Part shown: positions 51,001-59,685 of the stretch, one piece after another | Numbering within the stretch: position 1 is the stretch's first letter | Layout: every line of letters starts with the position of its first letter | Origin: Castellaniella sp035707805 | GTDB taxonomy: Bacteria; Pseudomonadota; Gammaproteobacteria; Burkholderiales; Burkholderiaceae_B | NCBI GenBank assembly: GCA_035707805.1 | Contig: DASSTS010000051.1 | Coordinates: forward strand, 129,662-193,661 | Length of the DNA: 64,000 nucleotides | Direction: 5' to 3' | Notes under the pieces: generated by a model | Told to the model about the DNA's origin: nothing | Database searches by the model: none | The model's input: the letters and a program-made list of their open reading frames with translations, nothing else | Translations under genes and position numbers: made by a program

Positions 51001-51680
51001 ACCCCGTCCCGGACGGCTGGATCCTGCGGTCCTTCCCGGGCGGCGCGCTGTGCGTGCCCCGGCGGTTCGCCGGCGAGGCGAGCGCCGCCTGGATGGACCC
51101 GCGCCGGCCCGACGCGCGGCCCGTCGGCGAGGGCGGGCGGCAGGCGGCCTGGTTCGTGGACGGCGGCCATGGCCCGGCCGTGCTGCGGCATTACCGGCGC
51201 GGCGGGCTGCGGGCCCGGCTGGGGCGCGAGGGCTACCTCTGGCTGGGCGAGGCGCGCGTGCGCGCCCTGGCCGAGGTGCGGGTGCTGGCGCGCCTGCGGG
51301 ATGCCGGCCTGCGCGTGCCCGAGCCCCTGGCGGCCGCGTACTGGCGCTGCGGGCTGGCTTACCGCAACGCGATCCTGGTCGCCCGGATTCCGGATGCGCG
51401 CGCGCTGGCCGCGCGCCTGGACTCCGCGGATCCCGGCGCGGTCGCGGCGGCCATCCGCGCGATGCACGACGCGGGCGTCTGGCATGCCGACCTGAATGCC
51501 TACAACGTCCTGTTCGATGGACAGGACCGGGTCTGGCTGATCGATTTCGACCGCGCCCGGCCGGGCGGGGTGTCCCCGGCGCAGCGGCGCAAAAACCTGT
51601 TGCGTCTGCGCCGGTCTTTGGTTAAGGTAGCCGGCGCGCGCGGAGCGCGGTGGTGGGATGCACTGAATTCCCGTTATTGA
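50997..51680 (+). CDS. kdkA: 3-deoxy-D-manno-octulosonic acid kinase (KdkA)
   Basis: KdkA phosphorylates Kdo at O-4 in the lipopolysaccharide inner core of bacteria with a single Kdo. The 227-residue protein has a kinase-like fold with the catalytic loop HADLNAYNVLFD and the metal Asp in VWLIDFDRARPGGV, which is the WaaP/KdkA signature. It is slightly shorter than the Haemophilus protein (241). It contains several Arg-rich stretches near residues 60-80. It fits Bordetella-type LPS with phosphorylated Kdo. Confidence 0.88.
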   Translation: MNPVPDGWILRSFPGGALCVPRRFAGEASAAWMDPRRPDARPVGEGGRQAAWFVDGGHGPAVLRHYRRGGLRARLGREGYLWLGEARVRALAEVRVLARLRDAGLRVPEPLAAAYWRCGLAYRNAILVARIPDARALAARLDSADPGAVAAAIRAMHDAGVWHADLNAYNVLFDGQDRVWLIDFDRARPGGVSPAQRRKNLLRLRRSLVKVAGARGARWWDALNSRY

Positions 51681-51701
51681 CCTTTATGTGGGGACCTTGC
51701 C

Positions 51702-52799
51702 ATGAAATTCGGCACCGTTCATGCCCTGTTGGCCGCCGCCGCGCTCGTCGCGGCCGGTGCGGCCGCTGCCCAGGATCGCGTCGTCAACGTCTACAACTGG
51801 GCCGAATACACCGCGCCCGACACCTTGTCAGGTTTCGAGAAGACGACCGGCATCAAGATCCGCTATGACGTCTACGACACCAACGACACGCTGCAGGCCA
51901 AGCTGCTGACCGGCAAGTCCGGCTACGACGTGGTCGTGCCCTCGACCCATTACGCGGCCCGCCAGATCCAGGGCGGCCTGTTCCAGAAGCTCGACCGCTC
52001 CAGAATCCCCAACTGGCAGTACCTGGATCCGGACTTGATGGCGCTGGTGGCCACGGTCGATCCGGGCAATCAGTACCTGGTGCCCTGGGGCTACGGCACC
52101 AACGGTCTGGGCTACAACGTCACCAAGGTCCGCGAGATCCTGGGCGCCGACGCGCCGCTGAACTCCTGGGACATGCTGTTCAAGCCCGAGAACGCGGCCA
52201 AGCTGCAGTCCTGCGGCATCTCCGTGCTGGACGAGGCCGCCCAGGTGTTTCCGGCGGTGCTGCACTACCTGGGCAAGGATCCCAACAGCAGCGATCCCAA
52301 GGACTACGAGGCCGCGCTGGCCCTGCTGAAGACCATCCGCCCCTACATCCGCCAGTTCAGCTCCTCGGGCTACATCGACGAGCTCGCCTCGGGCGGCCTG
52401 TGCATGGTCTACGGCTTTTCCGGCGACGTGATGATTGCCTCCTCGCGGGCGCGCGAGGCCAAGAAGTCCTACGCCATCGACTACTACATCCCCGACGGCG
52501 GCGCGCCGGTGTGGTTCGACACCATGGCGATCCCCAAGAGCGCCGAGCACGTCGACGAGGCGCATGCCTTCATCAACTACATCGAGACCCCGCAGGTGCA
52601 CGCGGCCATCACCAACACCATGTACTACCCGAACGCGAACAAAGAGGCGCGCAAGTACGTGGTCAAGGAGGTCGCGGACAACCCCATGATCTATCCGCCC
52701 GCCGAGGTCTCCCGCACGCTCTTCGTCATCAAGCCGCAGCCCATGAACATCCTGCGCCTGCAGACGCAGATGTGGGCGCAGCTCAAGACCGGGCGCTGA
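51702..52799 (+). CDS. potF: Putrescine-type ABC transporter, periplasmic binding protein
   Basis: The 365-residue protein has a signal peptide (HALLAAAALVAAGAAAAQ, cleavage about residue 24) followed by RVVNVYNWAEYTAPDTLSGF, typical of PotF/PotD. LVPWGYGTNGLGYNVTKVRE and GYIDELASGGLCMVYGFSGD match PotF, as does the C-terminal KPQPMNILRLQTQMWAQLK. It captures putrescine or a related polyamine. It heads potF-G-H-I. No strong promoter is visible within the 21-base gap; the promoter must lie within kdkA. Confidence 0.93.
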   Translation: MKFGTVHALLAAAALVAAGAAAAQDRVVNVYNWAEYTAPDTLSGFEKTTGIKIRYDVYDTNDTLQAKLLTGKSGYDVVVPSTHYAARQIQGGLFQKLDRSRIPNWQYLDPDLMALVATVDPGNQYLVPWGYGTNGLGYNVTKVREILGADAPLNSWDMLFKPENAAKLQSCGISVLDEAAQVFPAVLHYLGKDPNSSDPKDYEAALALLKTIRPYIRQFSSSGYIDELASGGLCMVYGFSGDVMIASSRAREAKKSYAIDYYIPDGGAPVWFDTMAIPKSAEHVDEAHAFINYIETPQVHAAITNTMYYPNANKEARKYVVKEVADNPMIYPPAEVSRTLFVIKPQPMNILRLQTQMWAQLKTGR

Positions 52800-52803
52800 G
52801 GCC

Positions 52804-53928
52804 GTGCAGGATCCGCGCGGCATGCCTCGCCAGGGCGAGGCCGACGACTTCGTGCGCATGGAGGACGTCGTCAAGATCTTCGGCGACACCGTGGCGGTGA
52901 AGTCCGTCAGCCTGTCCGTGCGGCGCCATGAGATCTTCGCGCTGCTGGGCAGCTCGGGCTGCGGCAAGTCGACCCTGCTGCGCATGCTGGCGGGCTTCGA
53001 GGAACCGACGTCCGGGCGCATCATCCTCGACGACGAGGACATCACCGGCCTGCCGCCCTACCGGCGGCCGGTGAACATGATGTTCCAGTCTTACGCGCTG
53101 TTTCCCCACATGACGGTCGAGGCCAACGTGGCCTTCGGCCTGAAACAGGAAGGCGTGCCGCGCCACGAAATCCACGAGCGCGTCTTCGAGGCCCTGGATC
53201 TCGTGCAGATGGCCGGCTACGCGCGGCGCAAGCCCCACCAGCTGTCGGGCGGCCAGCAGCAGCGCGTGGCCCTGGCGCGCAGCCTGGTCAAGCGCCCCAA
53301 GCTGCTGCTGCTCGACGAGCCCATGTCGGCCCTGGACAAGCAGATCCGCCAGGCCACGCAGATCGAGCTCGTGAAGATCCTGGACCAGGTCGGCGTCACC
53401 TGCATCATGGTCACCCACGACCAGGAAGAGGCCATGACCATGGCCAGCCGCCTGGCCGTGATGACCGAGGGGCAGATCGTGCAGTGCGGCACGCCGCGCG
53501 AGGTCTACACCTTTCCCAGCACGCGCTTCGTGGCGGGCTTCATCGGCTCGACCAACCTCTTCACCGGCACCATCGTCGTGGACGAACCGGATCACGTGTT
53601 GATCGAGACCGACGCGCTGACGCGCCCGCTGTACGTCAGCCACGGGATCAGCGAGCCCCTGGGCATGGAGGTCCACGTGTCGATCCGGCCCGAGCAGATC
53701 CGCGTCGGCCGCCAGGCGCCCGAGGCCGAGTCCAACTGGGGCCACGGCATGGTCTCGCACGTGGCCTGGATGGGCAGCTACGCCCGCTACCAGATCCGCC
53801 TGGATGCCGGCCAGACGATCGAGGCCAGCGTGCGCAGCCTGGACTGGGATCAGGCCGACGCGCCGGGCGTGGACGAAGAGGTCTACGTCACCTGGTCCCA
53901 TGATGCCGGCGCCGTGCTGGCGTCCTGA
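52804..53928 (+). CDS. potG: Putrescine ABC transporter, ATP-binding subunit
   Basis: The 374-residue ATPase has Walker A GSSGCGKST, the PotA/G insert around YRRPVNMMFQSYALFPHMTV, signature LSGGQQQR, Walker B LLLLDEPMSALDK, and a C-terminal TOBE domain (YVSHGISEPLGMEVHVSIRP). It pairs with PotH and PotI. The start may be GTG 52804, four bases after the potF stop, or ATG 52822; neither has an ideal ribosome site. Confidence 0.93.
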   Translation: MQDPRGMPRQGEADDFVRMEDVVKIFGDTVAVKSVSLSVRRHEIFALLGSSGCGKSTLLRMLAGFEEPTSGRIILDDEDITGLPPYRRPVNMMFQSYALFPHMTVEANVAFGLKQEGVPRHEIHERVFEALDLVQMAGYARRKPHQLSGGQQQRVALARSLVKRPKLLLLDEPMSALDKQIRQATQIELVKILDQVGVTCIMVTHDQEEAMTMASRLAVMTEGQIVQCGTPREVYTFPSTRFVAGFIGSTNLFTGTIVVDEPDHVLIETDALTRPLYVSHGISEPLGMEVHVSIRPEQIRVGRQAPEAESNWGHGMVSHVAWMGSYARYQIRLDAGQTIEASVRSLDWDQADAPGVDEEVYVTWSHDAGAVLAS

Positions 53929-53932
53929 AGCC

Positions 53933-54841
53933 ATGCAGCTGAACTTTCCCGGCCGCCGCCCCAGCGCCCGACAGTGGGCGATCGCGGTGCCCTTCGCCTG
54001 GCTGATGCTGTTCCTGCTGGTGCCGTTCCTGCTGGTGCTGAAGATCAGCTTCTCGGACCTGCAGTTCGGCATTCCGCCCTACCTGCCGATCGCCACCCTG
54101 CAGGACCAGACGCTGTCGCTCGCGCTGCACCTGCGCGGCTACCTGCTGCTGTTCACCGACAGCCTGTACGCGGCGGTCTACCTGAATTCCGTCAAGATGG
54201 CGCTGGTCACGACGCTGTGCTGCATCCTGATCGGCTATCCGATGGCCTATCACATCGCCCGCGCGCGCCCGGAGATCCGCAACCTGCTGCTGCTGGGCGT
54301 GATCCTGCCGTTCTGGACGTCCCTGCTGCTGCGCGTCTATGCCTGGGTCGGCATCCTGCGCAACGACGGCCTGCTGAACAATCTGCTGATGGGGATGGGG
54401 CTGATCGACGCGCCGCTGGAGATCTACCGCACCGACCTGGCGGTCTACATCGGCCTGGTCTACGCCTACCTGCCGTTCTTCATCCTGCCGCTGTATGCCA
54501 ACCTGGTGAAACTCGACGGCCGCCTGCTGGAGGCCGCGCACGATCTCGGCGCCCGGCCGTGGCAGGCCTTCCTGCGCGTCACGCTGCCGCTGTCCATGCC
54601 GGGGGTGATCGCCGGGGCGATGCTGGTCTTCATCCCGTCGGTGGGGGAATACGTGATCCCGGAAATGCTGGGCGGGGCCAACACCCTGATGATGGGCCGC
54701 GTCATGTGGAACGAGTTTTTCAACAATGCCGACTGGCCCATGGCGGCGGCCGTCACCTGCGTCATGGTGCTGTTGCTGCTGGTGCCGCTGTCTATCTTCC
54801 AGTACAACCAGGCCCGCCAGCTGGCCGAGCGGAGGTCCTGA
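53933..54841 (+). CDS. potH: Putrescine ABC transporter, permease PotH
   Basis: A 302-residue permease with about six helices. The motifs are FAWLMLFLLVPFLLVLKISF, the ATPase-contact loop EAAHDLGARPWQAFLRVTLP and VGEYVIPEMLGGANTLMMGR, characteristic of PotH/PotB. It starts four bases after the potG stop and its own stop overlaps potI by one base. Length fits E. coli PotH (317). Confidence 0.93.
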   Translation: MQLNFPGRRPSARQWAIAVPFAWLMLFLLVPFLLVLKISFSDLQFGIPPYLPIATLQDQTLSLALHLRGYLLLFTDSLYAAVYLNSVKMALVTTLCCILIGYPMAYHIARARPEIRNLLLLGVILPFWTSLLLRVYAWVGILRNDGLLNNLLMGMGLIDAPLEIYRTDLAVYIGLVYAYLPFFILPLYANLVKLDGRLLEAAHDLGARPWQAFLRVTLPLSMPGVIAGAMLVFIPSVGEYVIPEMLGGANTLMMGRVMWNEFFNNADWPMAAAVTCVMVLLLLVPLSIFQYNQARQLAERRS

Positions 54842-55650
54842 TGCGTCGCGCCTCCTGGTTCCGCTTCCTGTCGCTGACGATCGGCTACGGCTTCCTATAT
54901 ATCCCCATCGCCTGCCTGATGGTGTTTTCCTTCAACGACTCGACCCTGATGAATTCCTGGTCGGGCTTTTCCTTGCGCTGGTACGCCGAGCTCTTCCAGG
55001 ACCAGGCGCTGCTCGAGGCGGCGCGGCTCTCCCTGGTCATCGCGCTGCTGACGGCCACCACGGCGGTGGCGGTCGGCACCTGGGCCGGCTACGTGCTGGC
55101 CCGCATGGGGCGGTTCCGGGGCTTTGGCCTGTACGTCGGCATGCTCAGCGCGCCGCTGGTCATGCCCGAGGTCGTGCTGGGCATTTCCCTGCTGCTGATG
55201 TTCGTGGAGATGTCCAAGCTGGTCGGCTGGCCGGACGGCAACGGCCTGTTCACCATCTGGGTGGGCCACGTGACGCTGTGCACGGCCTACGTCGCGGTCA
55301 TCATCCAGTCCCGCGTGCGCGACCTGGACCGCTCGCTGGAGGAGGCCGCCCTGGACCTGGGGGCGTCGCCCCTGCGGGTCTTTTTCGTGATCACGCTGCC
55401 GCTGATCGCGCCGGCGCTGGCCGCGGCCTGGCTGCTGGCCTTCACGCTGTCCCTGGACGACGTGGTGGTGGCCGCCTTCCTGTCGGGGCCCGGCTACACC
55501 ACGCTGCCGCTGGAGGTCTTTTCGCGCGTGCGCCTGGGCCTGAAGCCGGAGATCAATGCCCTGGCGACGCTGTTCATGGTGGCGGTGGGCGTGGTGGTGG
55601 TGGCGGTGAACCGCATGCAGATCCAGGCCGCGAAGCGGCAGGCGGGCTAG
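54841..55650 (+). CDS. potI: Putrescine ABC transporter, permease PotI
   Basis: A 269-residue permease, with YIPIACLMVFSFNDSTLMNS, WSGFSLRWYAELFQD and the contact loop EEAALDLGASPLRVFFVITL; LDDVVVAAFLSGPGYTTLPL matches PotI. It completes the importer. It converges on the carbonic anhydrase gene with 20 bases between them. Confidence 0.93.
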   Translation: MRRASWFRFLSLTIGYGFLYIPIACLMVFSFNDSTLMNSWSGFSLRWYAELFQDQALLEAARLSLVIALLTATTAVAVGTWAGYVLARMGRFRGFGLYVGMLSAPLVMPEVVLGISLLLMFVEMSKLVGWPDGNGLFTIWVGHVTLCTAYVAVIIQSRVRDLDRSLEEAALDLGASPLRVFFVITLPLIAPALAAAWLLAFTLSLDDVVVAAFLSGPGYTTLPLEVFSRVRLGLKPEINALATLFMVAVGVVVVAVNRMQIQAAKRQAG

Positions 55651-55670
55651 GCGCCGCGCCTGCCGTTGAT

Positions 55671-56414
55671 TCAAGCCAGGAAGTCGACCTTTCCGGAGGC
55701 CAGGCGGTAGATGCCGCCCGCGATCTTCAGTTTCCCCGCCGCCCGGGCCTGGGCGATGATGGGGGACCGGGCGGGCAGATCCGCCATGCCCTGGCGGACG
55801 TTCTGTTCGATGGCGGCCTCGAGCAGGCCGTCTTGCCGCGGGCCGAGCGAGCGGACGACCGGGCTGATCGCGGTCACCAGGGACTGTATGTGTCCCGGAA
55901 ATTTCTCGCCCCGCGTCACCGCCTTGATCGCGGCATCCACCGCGCCGCATTTCTCGTGACCCAGGACCAGGATGACGGGCACCGCGAGCACCGCCACGGC
56001 GTATTCCAGGCTGCCCAGCATGTCCTCGTTGGCAAAGTTGCCCGCCACCCGGGCCACGAACAGGTCGCCCCGGCCGCTGTCGAAGGCATATTCGGGGGCG
56101 ATGCGGGAATCGGCGCAGCCGAGGATGGCGGCGTAAGGGTTCTGTCCGCCCGCCAGCGCCTCGCGTTCGTGGGCGAAGTCGTGGCGCAGCGTGACGCCCG
56201 AGACATAACGGTGATTGCCGTCCATCAGGCGGCGGACGGCCTCGTCCGGGGATACGGCATTGCCGGGCTTGGGCAGCGCCGCCGCGCGGGCGGCGGGCAG
56301 GAATCCGGGCAGCGCCGAGGCGGCGGCCAGCGTCAGGCCCAGGGCGGCCGATGAGCGCAGGAACAGCCGGCGGGAGGCCGGCCGGGAATGCAGGCAGGCG
56401 GGCGAATCGCACAT
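55671..56414 (-). CDS. Tat-exported beta-carbonic anhydrase
   Basis: The 247-residue enzyme hydrates carbon dioxide. It is exported: the N-terminus has a twin-arginine motif SRRLFLRSS (Arg15-16), a hydrophobic stretch and an AxA site near ARA43, so it probably works folded in the periplasm. Zinc ligands of the beta class are Cys100 and Asp102 in ILGCADSRIAPEYAFDSG and His153/Cys156 in LGHEKCGAVDAAI. AAGGAG precedes ATG 56414. Periplasmic beta-carbonic anhydrases with Tat signals are known but less common than cytoplasmic ones. Confidence 0.88.
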   Translation of the reverse strand: MCDSPACLHSRPASRRLFLRSSAALGLTLAAASALPGFLPAARAAALPKPGNAVSPDEAVRRLMDGNHRYVSGVTLRHDFAHEREALAGGQNPYAAILGCADSRIAPEYAFDSGRGDLFVARVAGNFANEDMLGSLEYAVAVLAVPVILVLGHEKCGAVDAAIKAVTRGEKFPGHIQSLVTAISPVVRSLGPRQDGLLEAAIEQNVRQGMADLPARSPIIAQARAAGKLKIAGGIYRLASGKVDFLA

Positions 56415-56503
56415 GGGGTGTCTCCTTGGGGGTGTCTCGGTTCTTCCATCTTCGATGGCCCGGGAGCATCAGGACGCCCCAGCCGCGGACATGCCCCCCG
56501 GTT

Positions 56504-57982
56504 TTACACGCCCATCAGCAGCGTCGTCAAGGTGAAGAGGCCCGCCGACAGCAGCATGCTGGCCGGGAACGTCCACAGCCAGGCGAGAATGATGGTGCGC
56601 ACGGTGCCCCCCTGCAGGCCGCTGCGATTGGCCACCATGGTGCCGGCCACCCCCGAGGACAGCACCTGGGTGGTGGAGACCGGCAGGCTGAACACGTTGG
56701 CCACGCCGATCGCGGCCACGGCGGTGATCTGGGCAGCCATGCCCTGAGCGTAGGTCATGCCCTGCTTGCCGATCTTCTCGCCCACGGTCAGTACCACGCG
56801 GCGCCAGCCCACCATGGTGCCGGCGCCCAGGGCCAGCGCGACCGCGATGATCACCCAGAGCGGCGCGTATTCCGTGGTGGCGCTGAGGTCGGCGCGCAGG
56901 TGCTGCAGGTCGGCGGCCGCGGCGGCCGGCAGCACGCCCAGGCTGGCGACCTTGCGGGCGGTATCGTCCAGGCAGAGCAGGTAGCGGCGCATCCTGCCGC
57001 GCGCCTCGGGCGGCAGCTCGTCGTAGGTCCGCACGCCTTCCAGCCGGCTGCGCACGGCCTGGATGACCGCCGGGGTGTCCTGCGGGTCGCAGTGCGAAGT
57101 CTCGTCGGGCGGGGCGCCGCGGGCGGGGCGCTTGAGCGCGAGGAATTCGCCCAGGACGTCCTCGTGGCGCTGGTAGAAGTCGCCGAGATGGGCGGCGGCA
57201 TCGTAGGTGCGCTGGATCTGGTAGGGCGTGCTCGCCGGATCCAGCACGAACTTGGCCGGGACGATGCCGATCAGCACCAGCATGATGAGGCCGATGCCCT
57301 TCTGCCCGTCGTTGGATCCGTGCACGAAGCTCACGCTCATGGCCGAGACCACCAGCACCAGCCGGTTCCAGAAGGGCGGGTGTTTCTTGTTGTCGATGGC
57401 GCGGCGCTGTTCGGGCGTCTTGTGCATCTTGGAGTCCGCGAACAGTCTCTTGAGGACCAGCAGCAGCAATGCCGCCATGACGAAGCCGGCCAGCGGAGAG
57501 ATGAGCAGCGACAGGCCGATGTCGATGGCCTTGCCCCAGTTGACGCCGGCGCCCACGGGCAGGCCGGTCAGCCAGGCGTTGGCCAGACCCACGCCCAGGA
57601 TCGCGCCGATCAGCGTGTGCGAGCTGGAGGCCGGGATGCCGAAATACCAGGTGCCGAGGTTCCAGGCGATGGCGGCCGCCAGCATGGAAAACACCATGGC
57701 GAGACTGCGCCCGCCGTCCAGGTCGAGCAGGAGATCCACGGGCAGCAGGTGGACGATCGCGTAGGCGACCCCCACGCCGCCCAGCAGCACGCCCAGGAAA
57801 TTGCTGAGGCCCGACAGGAGCACCGCCAGGTGGGGCGGCATGGCCTTGGTATAGATGACCGTGGCGACGGCATTGGCGGTGTCGTGAAAGCCGTTGATGA
57901 ATTCAAAGGCCAGGACGAGGACCAGCGCCAGCACCAGGGTGAGCCCGACCGTCAGCGACAGGCCGGAGAAGAGGTCGAACAT
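56504..57982 (-). CDS. pitA: Low-affinity inorganic phosphate transporter (PiT)
   Basis: A 492-residue PiT-family phosphate symporter. The two half-repeats contain EFINGFHDTANAVATVIYTK and AAIGVANVFSLPVSTTQVLS, and PASSSHTLIGAILGVGLANA lies between. A soluble loop of about 100 residues (from around 245) separates the repeats. Length matches E. coli PitA (499). It is divergent from rpiA, and no Pho box was seen on its side, consistent with constitutive low-affinity uptake. Confidence 0.93.
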   Translation of the reverse strand: MFDLFSGLSLTVGLTLVLALVLVLAFEFINGFHDTANAVATVIYTKAMPPHLAVLLSGLSNFLGVLLGGVGVAYAIVHLLPVDLLLDLDGGRSLAMVFSMLAAAIAWNLGTWYFGIPASSSHTLIGAILGVGLANAWLTGLPVGAGVNWGKAIDIGLSLLISPLAGFVMAALLLLVLKRLFADSKMHKTPEQRRAIDNKKHPPFWNRLVLVVSAMSVSFVHGSNDGQKGIGLIMLVLIGIVPAKFVLDPASTPYQIQRTYDAAAHLGDFYQRHEDVLGEFLALKRPARGAPPDETSHCDPQDTPAVIQAVRSRLEGVRTYDELPPEARGRMRRYLLCLDDTARKVASLGVLPAAAAADLQHLRADLSATTEYAPLWVIIAVALALGAGTMVGWRRVVLTVGEKIGKQGMTYAQGMAAQITAVAAIGVANVFSLPVSTTQVLSSGVAGTMVANRSGLQGGTVRTIILAWLWTFPASMLLSAGLFTLTTLLMGV

Positions 57983-58101
57983 GATGAGGGTTCGTTCGGG
58001 AGACCCGGAATTATTGCAAATTTGCGCGAGAAAGTCCGGGCGGACTGGTTGAATGTGGGGTCATGGCGGCGGGGCGCGCATTCTGCGCCGGCCGGGACCG
58101 C

Positions 58102-58107
58102 TACAAT
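58102..58107 (+). promoter_or_regulatory. -10 element of rpiA
   Basis: TACAAT at 58102-58107 is a good -10 with only a weak -35 (58079-58084). The start would be near 58114, 28 bases before the rpiA ATG. It overlaps an upstream in-frame ATG (58106), which argues against that start. Confidence 0.45.
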
Positions 58108-58141
58108 GGCGTTCCCCAAGCTTCCTCGATCGGATTTTCCC

Positions 58142-58822
58142 ATGCTCAGCCAGGACGAACTCAAGCAGCAGGCCGCGCAAGCCGCGCTGGACATCGTGTT
58201 GCCGCAATTGCAGCCCGACAGCATCCTGGGCGTCGGCACCGGTTCGACGGTCGATTGCTTCATCGACCTGCTGGCGGCGCACCGGCAGTCGTTTCGCGCC
58301 GCGGTGTCCAGTTCCGAGCGCAGCACCCGCCGCTTGCAGGCCGCGGGCATCGAGGTGATGGACCTGAACGAGGTCGCCTCGCTGGCGCTGTACGTCGACG
58401 GCGCGGACGAGATCGATCACCAGATGAACATGATCAAGGGCGGCGGCGGGGCGCTGACGCGCGAGAAGATCGTCGCCTCGGTGGCCGACCGCTTCGTCTG
58501 CATCGTGGACGAGACCAAGCTCGTGCAGCGCCTGGGCCGCTTTCCCCTGCCCGTCGAGGTCATTCCCCTGGCGCGCGAGGCGGTCGCCCGCGAGCTGCGC
58601 CAACTGGGCGGGCGTCCCGTGCTGCGCGCCGGTTTCACGACCGACAACGGCAACCAGATCCTCGACGTGAGCGGCTTGTCGATCGACGATCCGGCCGAGT
58701 TCGAGGCCATGCTCAACAATGTGCCGGGCGTCGTGTGCTGCGGCCTGTTCGCCATTGCCGGCGCGAACGTGGCGCTGGTGGCGGGCCAGGCCGGCGTGTC
58801 GCGCCTGGAACTGCAGGACTGA
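58142..58822 (+). CDS. rpiA: Ribose-5-phosphate isomerase A
   Basis: RpiA interconverts ribose 5-phosphate and ribulose 5-phosphate in the pentose phosphate pathway. The 226-residue enzyme shows ILGVGTGSTVDCFIDLLA (phosphate loop), YVDGADEIDHQMNMIKGGGG with catalytic Asp/Glu, and TDNGNQILDVSGLSIDDP. ATG 58142 was chosen because homologues start MLxQxELKQ. Length is close to E. coli RpiA (219). Just after its stop lies the Pho box of phoU. Confidence 0.95.
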   Translation: MLSQDELKQQAAQAALDIVLPQLQPDSILGVGTGSTVDCFIDLLAAHRQSFRAAVSSSERSTRRLQAAGIEVMDLNEVASLALYVDGADEIDHQMNMIKGGGGALTREKIVASVADRFVCIVDETKLVQRLGRFPLPVEVIPLAREAVARELRQLGGRPVLRAGFTTDNGNQILDVSGLSIDDPAEFEAMLNNVPGVVCCGLFAIAGANVALVAGQAGVSRLELQD

Positions 58823-58830
58823 GCCCCGCG

Positions 58831-58864
58831 CTGTCATGCGCCTGTCACATCGCCCTGCTATGCT
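58831..58864 (+). promoter_or_regulatory. Pho box and -10 of phoU
   Basis: Two direct repeats, CTGTCAT (58831-58837) and CTGTCAC (58842-58848), are separated by four bases, the exact layout of a PhoB binding site (11-bp period). Ten bases later TATGCT (58859-58864) makes a -10, the standard spacing for PhoB-activated promoters where the box replaces the -35. Transcription would begin near 58871, 71 bases before phoU. Confidence 0.85.
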
Positions 58865-58941
58865 GGTTCCTTCCCAAGCGGCGGGGCGGATGATACGCTT
58901 TGCCCTCCTTGCACCCCCTCAGCGATCCACAGAGGCCACCG

Positions 58942-59685
58942 ATGCTGGAACACACCAATAAGCAATTCCACGGCGAGCTCGAAACCACGCGTTCCATGTT
59001 CCTGCAGATGGGCGGCCTGGTCGAGTCCATGGTGATCGACGGCATGCACGCGCTCTCCCAGGGCGAGCTCCAGCTCGTCGACCGGGTCCGCGAGCACGAG
59101 CGCCAGGTCAACCAGTTCGAGGTCGACATCGACCAGCGCATCAGCCAGCTTATCGCACGCAACCAGCCGACCGCCGTGGATCTGCGGCTGCTGCTGTCGA
59201 TCTCCAAGATGCTGACCGACATGGAACGCTGCGGCGACGAGGCCGAAAAGATCGCCAAGGTCGCCCGCCGGCTGCACGAGGCCGATTCCTCGTACGAGCC
59301 CGTGGTCGAACTGCGCCACATGGCCGACGCCGTGGCCAGCATGATCCGGGCGGCGCTGGACGCCTTCGCGCGCGAGGATCCCGTGGCGGCCGCCCAGGTC
59401 GTGCGCAACGACAAGGACGTGGACAAGGAATGGAAGGCATCCCTGCGCCACATCATCACCTACATGATCGAGGACCCGCGCACGATCTCGCGCTCCATCG
59501 ACCTGATCTTCATCGCACGGGCGCTGGAGCGCATCGGCGACCATGCCAAGAACATGGCCGAACGCGTCATCTACATGGTGCGCGGCGACGACGTGCGCCA
59601 CACCGGCGTCACCAATACCGAGCGCCTGGCGCGCGGCGAGCCGCCCGAGCCGCGCAACCGGGATCAGGCCGACGGGGGCACGTAA
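58942..59685 (+). CDS. phoU: Phosphate signalling protein PhoU
   Basis: PhoU links the Pst transporter to the PhoR sensor and represses the Pho regulon when phosphate is plentiful. The 247-residue protein has two three-helix PhoU repeats, each with a metal-binding E(x)3D-like motif: MLTDMERCGDEAEKIAKVAR and FIARALERIGDHAKNMAERV. GAGG precedes ATG 58942. Here phoU stands alone, not after pstB or before phoB, and has its own Pho box. Its 3' end overlaps the convergent yggX by 22 bases. Confidence 0.94.
   Translation: MLEHTNKQFHGELETTRSMFLQMGGLVESMVIDGMHALSQGELQLVDRVREHERQVNQFEVDIDQRISQLIARNQPTAVDLRLLLSISKMLTDMERCGDEAEKIAKVARRLHEADSSYEPVVELRHMADAVASMIRAALDAFAREDPVAAAQVVRNDKDVDKEWKASLRHIITYMIEDPRTISRSIDLIFIARALERIGDHAKNMAERVIYMVRGDDVRHTGVTNTERLARGEPPEPRNRDQADGGT

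Noticed and set aside
58106..58141. Upstream ATG extension of rpiA (MAFPKLPRSDFP)
   Set aside because: The codon overlaps the probable -10 element and homologues begin at the later Met.
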